A DNA stretch of 64,000 bases from Stagonosporopsis chrysanthemi (GCA_022560025.1 JAFISE010000003.1:473154-537153); one strand, 5' to 3'; shown: positions 34,302-46,664, counted from the first letter of the stretch. The notes: generated by a model not told the origin, from the letters alone. Numbers and translations: made by a program.

Positions 34302-36037
34302 TCATGCACGATGAGCCCAATCAGCAAGCTGATTCGCCGAGTCCATCGACTCCTGGTTCTTCTCGTGGTGGCTCGTCACCGCCATGCCGGCGCCGTTGTG
34401 ATGCAGCGAGTGCATCGACATGCCCTCATCAACGTCGTCATCCGGAACCTTCAGCTCACGTGTGAGCTCAACGTAGTCGTACGCGAACTCGCCGATCTCG
34501 ACATCATCGATACCTAGGGCCTCCTCCTCTTCTGTTGCGCGCAGACGGAGTACAGGCACGAATTTGCCAATGAAGTCGAGTGCACCAAGAATCAAGCAGG
34601 TACCGACAAAGGAATATGCTCCGCCAGCAATTGAGTCGGCAAGTTGGTAACCAAGTTGTATCCAGTTGTGGTTCAACCAGCCACCAGGAATGACAGTGTA
34701 GCCGTCAAGGTGAGCGATGTAATCGCTGCGATCTGTTAGCCATGCACAGCAACCAAGGATAGGAATGACTTACGCCGCGAAGAAAGCAGTAAGAATGTTT
34801 CCAATGAAGCCACCAACACCATGGACGGCAAAAATGTCGAGAGCGTCGTCGCAGCGAAGGAAGTACTTGAGCTTGGTTGCGTAGTTACAAGCAACGCCAC
34901 CCACAGCACCAAAAACGACTGCCGCCCAGGCAGGTACGTAACCCGAGCCAGGCGTAATTGCGACCAGACCAGCAATCACACCAGAGCAGAAGCCCACTGT
35001 CGACCACTTGCGTTCCAGGCGGTAGTCGACAAGGCACCATGTGATGCCCCCTACGCAAGCGGCAAGGTTTGTGCACACAGCAGCCATGATGGCTCGCAAG
35101 TTAGCAGCAAGTGCCGAACCAGCATTGAATCCAAACCATCCGACCCACATGAAGACTGTGCCAATAACGATGTGTGTTACGTTGTGAGGGCGATAATTCA
35201 GTTCCTGGGTGCCATGACCGCTACGCTTGCCCAGCATATACGAGTAAGCGAGAGCAGCAGTACCAGAGGCAATATGGACAGGTGTCCCGCCCGCGAAGTC
35301 AAGGCCGCCCATCTGGAAGACCCAGCCAGATGAGTTCCAGGTCCAGCAGGCGATGGGATCGTAGATGAGGGTTGACCAGATGAACATATAGATAATGCAA
35401 GGAAGCATGCGACCACGCTCTGCCACTGCGCCAACAGCAAGCGCAACACTGTTGACAAGATTAGTGTATGTTGGTATAGAGAAACCAGAAAGGAGTACGT
35501 ACGTGATAGCTGCGAACATGCCCTGGTAAACACAGAACATCAAATCAGGAATTCTAGAACTTCCAACAGATGGTGCACCGAGCACATCCTTCAAGCCAAT
35601 GTTGTCAAGGTTGCCGATGTACTTCCCGGCTGAATGAGAGAAAGCCAAGGAATAGCCCCAGAAGAACCACTGGAAGCTGATCACAGCTGTAGCCATGACA
35701 CTCAGCCATAGCAAACTGAGGGCCGACTTTCGTCTCGCAAGTCCAGAGTAGAAGAATCTACCACCTGATTAGTTCGACTATGGTTGCTCCACCAACAGTG
35801 ATACATACCCAACTCCCGGAACCATGAGCAGCACCAATGCAGTAGACGTGATCATCCAAGCGATATCGCCGGCCTAGCCACGTTAGCCCCACGTTCAACA
35901 GTCCCACCACACGCGCAACTCACATCGTAGAAAACATTGAGGTTGTACAACTTGCTATCGCCTCCAGTCGCAATAGTTGCATTGTTGAAAGCTTCTAGGG
36001 GCGTGGTCGGGTCCGCGCCAGAGGAGACGGGGTCCAT
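34302..36037 (-). CDS. MEP2: Ammonium transporter, MEP2/AMT type
   Basis: Five exons (35924-36037, 35809-35873, 35503-35757, 34774-35448, 34302-34725) give 510 residues. The protein is a trimeric plasma-membrane Amt/Mep/Rh channel for ammonium. Eleven hydrophobic helices can be followed, with GDIAWMITSTALVLLMVPGV, FFYSGLARRKSALS, GGTPVHIASGTAALAYSYML and FAVHGVGGFIGN. Both pore histidines are present (PVHIASG and AVHGVGG). Yeast Mep1 and Mep3 replace the first by Glu, so this is the Mep2 type, which in yeasts also signals for filamentous growth. The cytoplasmic tail contains LGIDDVEIGEFAYDYVEL, the conserved C-terminal regulatory element, and then a His/Ser-rich end. All introns are 50-75 nt. 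It is likely nitrogen-controlled, but no GATA-site analysis was done. Confidence 0.95.
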
Positions 36038-38081
36038 GGTGTCGATCTTTAGTAGTGGTGACTGTCGCTATGCGGGGGATCCGAGCAAGCGGTGTGGAGC
36101 CAGGAAACAAAAAGCGGCGGGGAGACTGAAAAGTAAAATACGAGGGCGGCCAAGACACAATATGTACAGATAACAGGCGTCGAAGGAGGGAAACGCGATG
36201 GGTAGACGGGGTAGGAGAAATGAAGCGGCTGATCTCCAGGTGTGCTGGGATCTCGGAGAAAGTGGCGCGTGCCGGCCGTACAGAGAAAAGCAACGATGCG
36301 ATTCTTGCGTACCCGACGAGGGCGTCTGGCTGAGCTGCCGGGACAAGAAGCGAACGTGTGGTTATAAGTGTGTCGAATTTGCTGACGATGGAGCACGCCT
36401 GCGCATGTTCGAAGGAGTAAGATAAGTATATAACTTTGACTATTAACCATCTCGCTCCCGTCCCGTCATTCCACCTGAATGCTTCTGGCTGTTTCCCGCG
36501 AAGCTCGGACACGCTGATGAGAACAAGCATCGACCCCAGAAGAAACCGTCGAGCCACTCGGTGGGGTGTCAGATAGGTGATGGAAGAGACAGCCAATGCG
36601 CGTTCAGTTATGGGGCTGGTATCGCGCAGGGCTTTGCGCTAGCCCGCTCCGTGGGATGCGGCTTTGAGGACTCCAGGCTCGCGATGGGCCGATGGAGAGC
36701 AGATGCGTACTAGCACCTCTGTTCCCAAATGTTCCGGAATGAGGGCAGCTGCGGGTTGATGCAGCTGCAGATGTGAATGGCAACTTGTGTTGGAGGAGCA
36801 TAGAGATGAAGTAGGCCTGGCCAATGAGATGAAGGCATTCCTTATCTTTACACCCCTGCGCACGCCAATTCCGCCTATTTCGCTTCGGACCATCGGTCGA
36901 GACTGGGCACGCCTCTTTTGGACGGCGATCGCAACATGCTTTGTGTGTTTGGAAGATGTACATGAGCCCTGCACACCATCCCCCAACATTCTATGGAGAT
37001 CATAAGTTGCCCAGCGCCTTGGAGATTCATTAAACCATGGCCAAAACCGAAAATGGGGCGAAAAGATGGCCGACGGCTTCGCAAGGTCCTTATCAGTACA
37101 CTTAAAAAAATGGTTTCAAGAGTCAATACCTCTATCCAAATGCCCACATCCACGCCATCCCGCGGACGAATTGCAGCTTCAACGGGCAAGCAGGCGAGCT
37201 CACAGACCCCATCGCACTGGTGTGCTCATGCTCTTTTCCAGGATAACGTTCCTGCTGCAGGAGGAGTGCACAGACGGTGGCTGTTACAAACATTCAACCA
37301 TATTAACTCTTTGGGTTGCCTCCGACATTGTCGAATCTAACGTGCTGACAACTTGAGCACCTACTTCAGGGGCAGGTCGAGTCGGCGATACCTTGCCGTG
37401 TCTGCATCCTTAGGCAACCATACATCTACTGTACTTATCGTTTCGATGCCGGAAGTTTGAAGTGTCGTACCGTAATATCTCCGTGACTTGAAGCTTCGGA
37501 TGACCCGGATGCGCTGCTTGTTGACCTTCGAAAGTGCTCAAATAAGTCTTTGGTGTATAATGAACCTCTCCGGTCACGGGTCAGTCCACCTTGTGTGCCT
37601 CAAGCAACGTGCACAATGAGAACCAAGGTGGAACGAACTTGGGCTGGCACGATGTATTGATCTGTTGGATGTGCTACTATAGCTCATCATGCATTTCCTA
37701 TTCTTTGCAGTCCAAGATCCTACAGTGAGGACTGTGCTCACACGGGGGCTGTTCTCCTAGCAGTGTTGCTAGGTACAGCCACAGCAGCGGTTGCTTGAAC
37801 CGGAAGCCCCCCTCTATGGCTTGAGGTCCGCGCCCCTCATTCAAAAAGTGGTGTGTTCTTGCGCCGCTATGAGCACAATAGCTCGGGCTATATCCCGATG
37901 TGATAGTGTGAGTTGATCCGTCGTGCAAACACAAGCGCACGCGTCATGGCCGACATGTGAGGCGCATTGCGCAGACGCATGCGCTAGTCTGCGCGCGCTT
38001 CGAGCCGCGGCAAATGGTTGGAGCGGCGCAAAAGATACTTGTTAATCAAGCGTGCATATAATGCGAGCTATAAAAATGTCT
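36038..38081. other. Intergenic, no gene seen
   Basis: About 2 kb between the MEP2 start and the TFB4 stop. The part next to MEP2 is pyrimidine-rich on the coding strand, like a promoter and leader. No domain-bearing open frame was found. Confidence 0.45.
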
Positions 38082-39304
38082 TCAAGGATGCATCGGCGTG
38101 TTAGATCCTGCAGGCGTGCTTGCCCCTGGAGTCCCGGTGTCAGCCCCGGCCTTTCTCTTCTTTTTCTTCTTTTTCGGTATAAGAGCAGGCGGGTTTGTAA
38201 GGGCAGCGCGTAGTGATAGGTAAGACCCGCAAGTAAGGCATAAGTGATCGGGCAGATTGGGACTGCAAAAGACTGGATACTGTCAGCGGCAGACCAGACC
38301 AGTAGAGGGCGAGTGCTTACTACTCAAACACACGCTGCAAACAAAGCCAACGTCTACTACGTTTCTGTGGCAGAAGCAAGCGGCACGGAAGTCAACACCG
38401 CCTGCGCTTGGGACGACCAAGCTTGCACGTGCTGTTACGTCTGGCAAAAATGCCATCATGAGATACTGTAAAAGGCCTTCTGGCCGCTCAGGCTTCATAT
38501 ATACACCTCCTGTTGTATCACTCGCCTGTTGCAATAGAACAGTATCTCCAGCTAGCTTCAAGATATCGATTGGGATCTTCTTTCGTTGCGCAGCGAAGAT
38601 CGAGTTCATGACGGAGATGTATTGATTGGCAAGGTCTCCGGACACAGACACTATCAGGATGCGAGACGTAAGAGAGACGCGATCAACATGAATATTCTCG
38701 GCATCTGCAAGGGCTGCCATGTGATTCTCGGTGCCGGAGGCGACGGGCGCATGTATAAGTGTGGCCTTGGAGATGTATGTCAGGGCAAGTGACAGAGCAC
38801 CGCCAATAAGGGTTGTCGGCGTCGCGGCAAGATGACTTGCATTTGTCTCGTCTATAAGCTTCGCAAAGTTCTGCAGGATGGTGCTCTCCACAACGGCAAA
38901 GGGCCGGTATTTGTTTGGGCTGTCCTGATGAGATCTTTCCACTCTGCTGCCGTTCATGCCCAAGTCACCATTTGTTCCACCACTCTCCACACGCTGCGGC
39001 GGTGTCCTCGTTGGATATAGGAAGCTCGTTCTGTGCGAGTGCGAGGCTATAACGGCGACCTCGTTCGCATTGCCGGAGGCCAAGTGCGCATTGATGAAGA
39101 TGAGGATGTTAGCGAGGGCGGCCGAGAGGGACAGCGTCGACGACAAATGTGCCCAGGCGTGAGGGTTTGTGTCAAAGACGATGGTGAGGAGAGAGGGCGG
39201 CGGCGCTGCCTACAGTCAGCGAAAGAGCTCTGAGAAATGCACCTCAAGATGGTTTGACCTTCTTCTGTCTTCAGGTGACGATCCGAGCCGTCGATATTGT
39301 TCAT
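38082..39304 (-). CDS. TFB4: TFIIH subunit TFB4 (p34)
   Basis: Three exons (39259-39304, 38321-39205, 38082-38272) give 373 residues. TFB4 is a core TFIIH subunit used in Pol II initiation and nucleotide excision repair. It has a von Willebrand A-like domain (PPPSLLTIVFDTNPHAWAHL, LSAALANILIFINAHL, NEVAVIASHS, ILIVSVSGDLANQYISVMN). The end is a C4 zinc region (CFCH, VGFVCSVCLS, then IFCSPNLPDHLCLTCGSYL). The last intron (48 nt, GTAAGC donor) cuts through the zinc region. The CAG acceptor at 38273 is the one that restores the cysteines. The C-terminus adds a Lys run (KKKKKKRK) and a Thr/Pro/Gly tail. The first junction is the least certain, chosen to give a 53-nt intron and the family-typical PPSLL. 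Confidence 0.92.
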
Positions 39305-40239
39305 TGCGTCTCACTTAATGAGCCCGTCTTGAGGGCTCGGGTGAAAGATCACTACAGTGCACCGTGCAGCATAGCACGAGCGAAGCGTGCGGGTTAGGAG
39401 TCGTTGATGCGTAGCTGGAGCGTGTCTTACTCAGACAAGTCGCGACGGAGCTTGGTCACTTTTTGGCCGTGCACTCGCTATTGCATGACGCGCCTGCACG
39501 TGGGGACGCATCTCTCACTGATAGCGATTAGTCAAAATGTCTGGACAGCCTGACCGTGACCGTAGCCTTGCACGTCACGTATCCCTTGCTCCAATCTTCG
39601 GAAGATTGAGAAAGACACCTTCCAACCGACATCAATGGAGCACCGAGACGCTGCTGTGCAAGGGAATATCAAAGTGGTACCAAGGGTAGGGCCATGCTGC
39701 CGTCTTACCAAATATGGCGGCTGAACATGACGTCTGCCGCGCAAGTACGGGACCCACGAGCAGGTACTTGAGAGCCACGATGTCTCGTGCATAGACACGT
39801 TGTGACTATATGTGATGAGGGATCATTTTGGCTACAATGCCAAGCGCTCGCAACGAGCGTCGGACGAGCGATATGCCGGATGCCGCCCACTCCACGGTGT
39901 CGATTAGCCGCCTAAGCAGCAACATCAAAGGGCGAATCGACTCGCAACCGAACAATCACAACCGAGGCTGAAGCTAGTTTGGCACCCTGAGCTGCCGAAT
40001 GGCGCGCTGAGGCATGCCAGCGCTGTCTTAATGCTCTGTGCCCCGGCCGATCGCAGACGTCGAGCAATGTCATGCTACACAGGCTGACTCGTGCAGCTTC
40101 TCCACAATCCCAGTGCAATAACACAGCATCCTTCGCAACATATACCCATAAGCAGAACATACGACTGTTGCACTCGTTTCTGTGAACTTTTCTTACACCT
40201 TTCTATCTGAACGCATCGATTGCGTTCTGACAGTACGAT
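39305..40239. other. Divergent TFB4/monooxygenase upstream region
   Basis: 935 bp between two divergent starts with no gene seen. Confidence 0.5.
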
Positions 40240-42259
40240 ATGATCACGGAGACCATTCGCCGTGTCAACGGCTATGAGCACGATGCATACACATACTATC
40301 CAGCTGTCATTATCGGCGCTGGAGCCTCCGGTATTGCCATGGCTTGCCAGCTAAAGCAGCAACTTGGATTCGACCAATTCCGCATATTCGAGCGACAGGC
40401 TGGGATTGGGGGCACTTGGTGGATCAACAGGTACCCTGGAGTTGCTTGGTAGGTGCCCGATCATACGACAACGAGCAACGATACCCACAATCACTCTGAA
40501 GCCAATGCTGTCGGATATCCTCAAAGAATTCCTCAGGCATTAACGATCAGGTGAAGAATTCAAGTCAAGCGTGCTAACATCCGGCTTCAGCGACGTGCCA
40601 GCAGTCTTCTACTCGTTCTCTTTTGCGCAAAATCCTCAATGGAGCTCGTTCCACCCGCCTGGCCACGAGATTGTAAGGTACTATCACGAAGTATGCCAGA
40701 AATACCGCATAACGGACAAGATTGAATGCAATACGGACGTTGAGGGTTGCAGATGGCTGGAAAACGAGCAGCTATGGGAAGTCACACTGCGTCGTATGAT
40801 AGCAGGCATGGGAGACCTTTCGTACAAGGATCGCGCAAAGATCGTAGAAGAAAAGGGTGAGCATGCCGTTTACTCTGAGACGGAGATAGTCAAGACGAAG
40901 ATCGTCATTAGCTGTGTGGGTGGTCTTGTCGAACCCAGGGGCTGGCCGGACGAGATTCCTGGCCTGGACAAGTTCAAGGGCAAGGTCTTCCATTCCGCTC
41001 GATGGGACGAGACTGTCGACCTTCAAGACAAGGATGTGGTCGTCGTTGGCACAGGATGTAGCTCTGCTCAGATTGTTCCCAGACTACCGAACGCTCCATA
41101 TAACGCAAAATCGGTCACGCAGCTTATGCGATCACCCCCCTGGGTCGTGCCTGCGGTGAGCACGCCGGGCGGCGATGAGTGGTGGGAGAAGAACGGTCCC
41201 AAGATCATGACCGCCATTCCTGGCCTGAAGAATCTTTTGCGATTCTTGATTTTCATCGGCGCAGAAGGAGATTTTTTTAAGCTCTTCCCAAACACCCCAT
41301 ACGCTGACAAGCACCGCAAACTTTACGAAGAGCGAATCCTGGCTTGGGTGAGGAAGGCTGTACCACAGAAGTATCATGAGATTCTTACACCTGACTATGG
41401 TGTTGGATGCAAGCGGAGAATCTTTGACAAAGGCTGGCTCGCAAGTCTGAACGACTCTAAGGTAGAGCTTACAACCATGCCCCTAACGCGCTTGACAGAG
41501 AGTGGCGTGGTCCTTGGGCCTGGTGCTACTTACCCCAATAACGCAAAGGAGGAAGACTATCCGGAGCGCGAGATCCGTGCTGATGTTATCGTGCTTGCGA
41601 ATGGCTTCGACACGACTCGGTGGCTCCACCCTCTCCGAGTGGTAGGCAAAGAAAGCAAAGACTTGGTCGAGGTTATGCAGGAGCGAGGTGGAGCACAGGC
41701 GTACCAAGGAACCGCCATGGATGGCTTTCCCAACTTCTTCCTGATTTTCGGCCCTAACACAGCGACTGGCCACTCTTCAGTTGTCATGGCTAGCGAAAAC
41801 ATGGTCAACTACAGTCTGAACTTCATTAAGCTTGTCCTTCGCGGTGAAGCGAGTACTGTGGACGTTAAGAAGGAAGCCGAGATCGCATACACAAAGGAGC
41901 TGCAGGAAGCCCTCAAGAACACTGTCTGGCAAAGCGGCTGCTCGTCTTGGTATTACTCGAAAGACGGCTGGAACCCGACGGTCTACCCGTTCACTCAGAT
42001 TGATTTCTGGCGACGGTGTGCTTTTCCCAAGTACAGCGACTGGAACATCGCGTACACAAGCAAGGGTGTTTCAAGGATCAGACGGACGAGAGCATTGCGG
42101 CTACTCAGTATCACCCTAGCTATCGTGGGCGTATACCGATGGCGCAAGAGTGGGCTGGGAACCAGAGACATTAGGAGGGTGCTGCAGAGCATTTTTCATG
42201 GCGCGCTGGCAGCTGCAGCTCAAGCCTGGACAGTCTTGAAAAACCAGGCGCATTTGTAG
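40240..42259 (+). CDS. FAD/NADPH-dependent monooxygenase, type I Baeyer-Villiger-like
   Basis: Two exons (40240-40448, 40591-42259) encode 625 residues. Such flavoenzymes insert oxygen next to a carbonyl or oxidise heteroatoms, using FAD and NADPH. The FAD Rossmann motif GAGASG is at residues 26-31, followed by GIGGTWWINRYPGVACDVPA, where Trp-Trp and CDVP are typical of this group. The BVMO fingerprint reads FKGKVFHSARWD near residue 200. The NADPH motif is VVVVGTGCSSAQIV. FGPNTATGHSSVV is also conserved. The C-terminus has a hydrophobic stretch (LRLLSITLAIVGVYRW) that could anchor the enzyme to a membrane. Substrate unknown. Neighbours are housekeeping genes, so no metabolic cluster is indicated. 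The 142-nt intron is longer than average here. Confidence 0.92.
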
Positions 42260-42830
42260 AAACACATGATCGACCAGCGATCTTACATTTAATTATATGT
42301 TTAGCCGTTGCAATGTAGATATAAGGTTCAAATTCGTGTCGCTACTGGGGACTGTGAAGTATGTTAGTGGCATGCACACCTTGCTCAAGGCCGGATCCGC
42401 TTCGTGGAAGTCGACGCTGGAGCTCCTCGAAGCAAGACGAGTTTCGAGAGCAAGATGCGTCTTTGCCACGACACCGAAACTGCCAGACCGAGCTGCTCGG
42501 ACATGATTTGTCGGGGACTTTGGCGGACCGCCTAGGCTCACACCTCCGCATAGAGGGAGGCGAAGCCCTTCATTCACCAGGTTCCCCACCTCCGCCGTCT
42601 AACCGCAACACGCATCTGCAGGACCCTGGCTTCGACACCTCACTACATTCACCTAGACATCACAGCACGACACAACGACATCCGCCTACGTCCATCGCAC
42701 GTTGCGCCTGAAGCCACGATTGACACAAGGTGGTGGATCATCGGACCCACCCCGGAAGCGACAGCCGTGCGTCTCAAGGACGTCATTTGAAAAGGGAATT
42801 GCCTAGCAGCTGCTCAGCGCGACCACAATT
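42260..42830. other. Intergenic, no gene seen
   Basis: 3' end of the monooxygenase gene and promoter of the Mpv17-family gene. Short open frames only. Confidence 0.5.
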
Positions 42831-43864
42831 ATGCCTGAAGCTACACGCCGCCTGCTCTATCAACTGAACCGACGCTGGATCTTTGGAAAGATAGTGAGCA
42901 CGCCTTCTTCCCGTATCACCCATCTTCTTCGATGGCCGTCACGCGCACGGCTATGCGCACTCTTGTTCTTATCGCTCGTCACTCCTAGCTGCTAACATAA
43001 TCTTGCAGCCGCTCCTGCACACGACCGTCTTCCTGCTCCAGATCATGGCCGTCTCACTCATTGCCCGCAAGTACAATAGCTACTATGCGCAGCGCCCAGT
43101 CCTCACCACCATGATCACAAACGCGGTATGTGTCCTTGCCGTTCGCCGTCATCACCACTCGCACCTGCTATCTTGAATCACACGCAGCGCCGTAGCTATT
43201 GAACATCAGCTGATAACTCGACAGATCCTTGGTGGTATTGCAGACACAGTAGCCCAGACCCTGACTGCTGTCCGCGAGCGCGCGGTTCGCAAAGGCGGTG
43301 CCGGCAAGGACGACTTCCTTGCAATCGAGATCCACGACCTCGACCGTCGCAACCCGTGGCCCGATCACGACATCATCCCCGACTCTAAGAGGCTGCCGCC
43401 CCCCTTCGACTTTGAGCGCACAATCCGTTTTATGTCCTACGGCTTCCTCATGTCGCCAATCCAACACCGCTGGTTCGGTTTCCTCTCCAAAACCTTCCCT
43501 ATCACAAAGATTGGCAGCCCGTGGATCCCTGCGCTCAAGCGTGTCGCATTTGATCAGTTCTTGTTTGCGCCGGCTGGTCTCGCAGCTTTCTTCACATACA
43601 TGACGATCGCCGAGGGCGGCGGAAAGCGTGCTGTGCAGCGCAAGTTCCAGGATGTATACATCCCTGCGTTGAAGGCCAATTTCTTGATCTGGCCGACTGT
43701 GCAAATCATCAACTTCAGGGTTATGCCCATCCAATTCCAAATTGTGCGTTCTCCTCCCTACTTTCTTGCGATCTTTGCTAATGCTTCTCTAGCCCTTTGT
43801 TTCTACCGTTGGTATTGCTTGGACTGCATACCTCTCTCTGACCAATTCGGCCGAGGAGGCCTAA
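42831..43864 (+). CDS. Mpv17/PMP22-family membrane protein
   Basis: Four exons (42831-42893, 43009-43125, 43225-43743, 43793-43864) give 256 residues. Mpv17/PMP22/Sym1 proteins sit in the mitochondrial inner or peroxisomal membrane and are thought to form small channels. The protein has YNSYYAQRPVLTTMITNAIL and GGIADTVAQ. A roughly 60-residue charged insert with the DLDRRNPWPDHD region follows, then IRFMSYGFLMSPIQHRWFGF. The family signature is W-P-x-V-Q-x2-N-F-x-V-M-P (residues about 216-228). The C-terminus is GIAWTAYLSLTNSAEEA. The short first exon ends at a GTGAGC donor, and its start MPEATRRLLYQ is plausible but not proven. Confidence 0.93.
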
Positions 43865-44220
43865 ACAGCTCCAACACCAGAAGAATTCCCTTACGCATGT
43901 ACCCTTGGTTCGCATACGGTCTGGTCATGGTCGCGGCATCGTGGGATACCCTTGAACTTCTGCTCTAAGCGCTTCTGCATAGGAATGGTTGGGTCAAAAC
44001 AGTTTGGCGTTGACGGCATTTTTCGCGGCGTTCTGTCCATTCATTCTTTGGAGATGTTTACTTATTTGCACAGAGGTCTTTCGTTTAGATCGCCATTTAT
44101 GTCAGTTCTATAGTTTGTCGATGGCGATTTGTGTCGACTCGTTTTGGGCGTGTTCATAAACAGCGTCTGAGTGAAAGCTAGCACAGTGAGACACTTATCA
44201 TTTCTCTCGCAGCGTGTCGC

Positions 44221-44549
44221 TTGGCAGCTTTCACTTTGCCTGTGAAACCACAGCCGACTGAACCTCTGTTATCTCGTCCACACTACTGCTACAGCGTGCC
44301 CGAAGAAGACATCGCCAAAGCCAAGGGAAATGCCTCCAGCATCGGAGCTTCTCCTACCGCATCACAGAATCATACTCTTTCACTCACGCACCCCAAATCT
44401 CGCACATGCAGTCCCAAGTCGCCGAGAAAATGGGCGTAGACGTGCGTCTGCCCCATGCGTCTGGCACGCTTGTCATCGAGCACTCCAGGAAGGCGCCGTC
44501 TTCGTTGCTCAACCTACCTTTCATCCTTGATCCTACGAGGTTGGTATAA
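44221..44549 (+). pseudogene. Coding-like stretch with an apparent one-base frame change, family unknown
   Basis: One frame reads LPVKPQPTEPLL, then YCYSVPEEDIAKAKG, and then becomes low complexity. From about 44340 the next frame reads protein-like sequence to a TAA at 44547: RSFSYRITESYSFTHAPQIS, QVAEKMGVDVRLPHASGTLV, NLPFILDPTRLV. No gap is large enough for an intron between them, and there is no good ATG at the beginning (the first codon shown is TTG). A possible acceptor (CTCGCAG) lies just upstream. This may be a degraded small gene, or the end of a gene with a sequence error. I do not recognise the family. Confidence 0.3.
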
Positions 44550-45168
44550 TATGAATAAGAACTAGTGAGGCTGTGGTGGTTTGGGGTGGGTTTGCGTGGG
44601 CGTGGGCGTGGACGTTAGACGATTGCGTTCTCCAAAATCTTGACTTAATGTTCTCTCTCTGAGCATTGCTTGCAGCTCACAACATGATCGAGTCGTGTTT
44701 ATGGTTCATAGTCATTTGGCTAGCTCAATATTCTCCAGCTACCAGTTGGACAACTCCTAATCGTCAGAACCTCTGTAGTGGATGCCTCTATCGGCACCAT
44801 ATATCGACATTGACATTCAGGAACTGTGATCTTGTAGCTAATAAAGTATGGTAAAAGTATGTGCAACAACCCTTGCAAAAGTCAGGGTAAGTAGCGGAGA
44901 TCGAGCAGAGCCTCAACTCGGCCCACATGGGTCCAGAGCTCGTCCACAGGTGATGAGCAGAAAAAGAACAGTCTCCCGGCCGCGGGAGTGATGTTTTGGC
45001 CAAGCTACTCGCCGGTTTCGTAACAATCTCAGAGAGCCCTCACTAGTGCCATCACCCCACCTAGAACGTCACTAGAGCTTTCGGAGGGGTCGTGCATTCG
45101 CGGCGCTCAACAACAAATACTCAGCCTGAGCCCGTCCTTTGAGCTCTTCACATTCCAACTGTCAAATT

Positions 45169-45254
45169 GTGAGTATTCCTTGATTTTCTATCTTCAACAC
45201 CCTAACACCAATTGCTCTTCCTTCTTCAATCGCTGTCTTTGAGCTACTGAACAG
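45169..45254 (+). other. Predicted 5' UTR intron of PGK1
   Basis: A GTGAGT donor at 45169, a CTACTGAAC branch-like motif and an ACAG acceptor at 45254 bound an 86-nt intron in the leader. Splice-signal evidence only. Confidence 0.55.
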
Positions 45255-45296
45255 CTCCGCTTACCCCGCCACCACTATAGTACTCATACCACAACT

Positions 45297-46664
45297 ATGT
45301 CTCTCTCCAACAAGCTCTCCATCGGCGATGTCGACCTCAAGGGCAAGCGCGTCCTGATCCGTGTAAGTAGTATACGGCCCAAGAAGCCACCAATGCTCAC
45401 TCAGTCACTAATACGAAACTACACAGGTCGACTTTAATGTCCCCCTCGACTCGGACAAGAAGATCACCAACAACCAGCGTATTGTCGGTGCTCTCCCCAC
45501 TATCAAGCATGCCATCGAGAACGGAGCTAAGGCTGTCATTCTCATGTCCCACCTCGGTCGCCCGGACGGCAAGCCGAACCCGAAGTACAGTCTCAAGCCG
45601 GTTGTTTCCGAGCTCGAGAAGCTCCTCGGCAAGAGCATCACGTTCACAGATGACTGCGTCGGCAAGCAAGTCGAGGAGACAGTGAACGGCGCCAAGGACG
45701 GCCAGGTCATCCTGCTTGAGAACCTGCGCTTCCACGCCGAGGAGGAGGGCAGCTACAAGGACGATGAGGGCAAGAAGCAAAAGGTCGACAAGGCTAAGGT
45801 TGAGGAATTCCGCAAGGGGCTGACTGCTCTTGGTGATGTCTACATCAGTAAGTGCTGCCGTAAAGGAAGTCAACTTTGTCTTGCTAACAACGGCCAGACG
45901 ATGCCTTCGGTACCGCTCACCGTGCTCACAGCTCCATGGTCGGTGTCGATCTACCCCAAAAGGCTTCTGGCTTCCTCGTTAAGAAGGAGCTCGACTACTT
46001 CGCGCAGGCGCTTGAGGAGCCCAAGAGGCCCTTCCTTGCCATCCTCGGTGGTGCTAAGGTCTCCGACAAGATTCAGCTCATTGACAACCTGCTTGGCAAG
46101 GTTGACAGCCTGATCATCTGCGGTGGTATGTCATTCACATTCAAGAAGACCCTTGAGGGTGTCAAGATCGGCGACTCCCTGTTCGACGAGGCCGGCAGCA
46201 AGACCGTCAAGGATCTCGTCGAGAAGGCCAAGAAGAACAACGTCAAGATTGTTCTGCCCGTTGACTACATTACCGCCGACAAGTTTGACAAGGATGCCAA
46301 CACAGGGTACGCTGAGGACAAGGACGGCATCCCAGATGGCTGGATGGGTCTTGACTGTGGAGAGAAGTCGATCAAGCTCTACAAGGAGGCTATCAGCGAG
46401 GCCAAGACCATTCTGTGGAACGGTCCCGCTGGTGTCTTCGAGTTCGAAAAGTTCGCTACCGGCACAAAGGCCACACTCGACGCTGCTGTCGAGGCCGCAC
46501 AGAGCGGCAAGATCGTCATCATCGGTGGAGGTGACACAGCCACAGTTGCCGCCAAGTACGGTGTAGAGGACAAGCTGTCCCACGTCTCGACCGGTGGTGG
46601 TGCTTCGCTTGAGTTGCTTGAGGGCAAGGACCTGCCTGGTGTCTCTGCTCTGTCGAGTAAGTAA
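45297..46664 (+). CDS. PGK1: Phosphoglycerate kinase
   Basis: Glycolytic enzyme that transfers phosphate from 1,3-bisphosphoglycerate to ADP in the cytosol. Three exons (45297-45362, 45427-45847, 45898-46664) give 417 residues, the normal fungal length. The signature KRVLIRVDFNVPLD, the substrate-binding LMSHLGRPDGK, LLENLRFHAEEEGS, NDAFGTAHRAHSSMVGV, LAILGGAKVSDK, WNGPAGVFE and the nucleotide-binding GGGDTATVAAKYG and STGGGASLELLEG are all intact. Codon use is strongly C-ending, as expected for a highly expressed gene. Confidence 0.98.

Larger units (their letters stand above)
43865..45296. other. Intergenic, with one coding-like stretch and the PGK1 leader
   Basis: 1.4 kb between the Mpv17-family gene and PGK1. 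It contains the frame-switching stretch described at 44221-44549 and the PGK1 promoter and leader intron. Nothing else was recognised. Confidence 0.45.
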
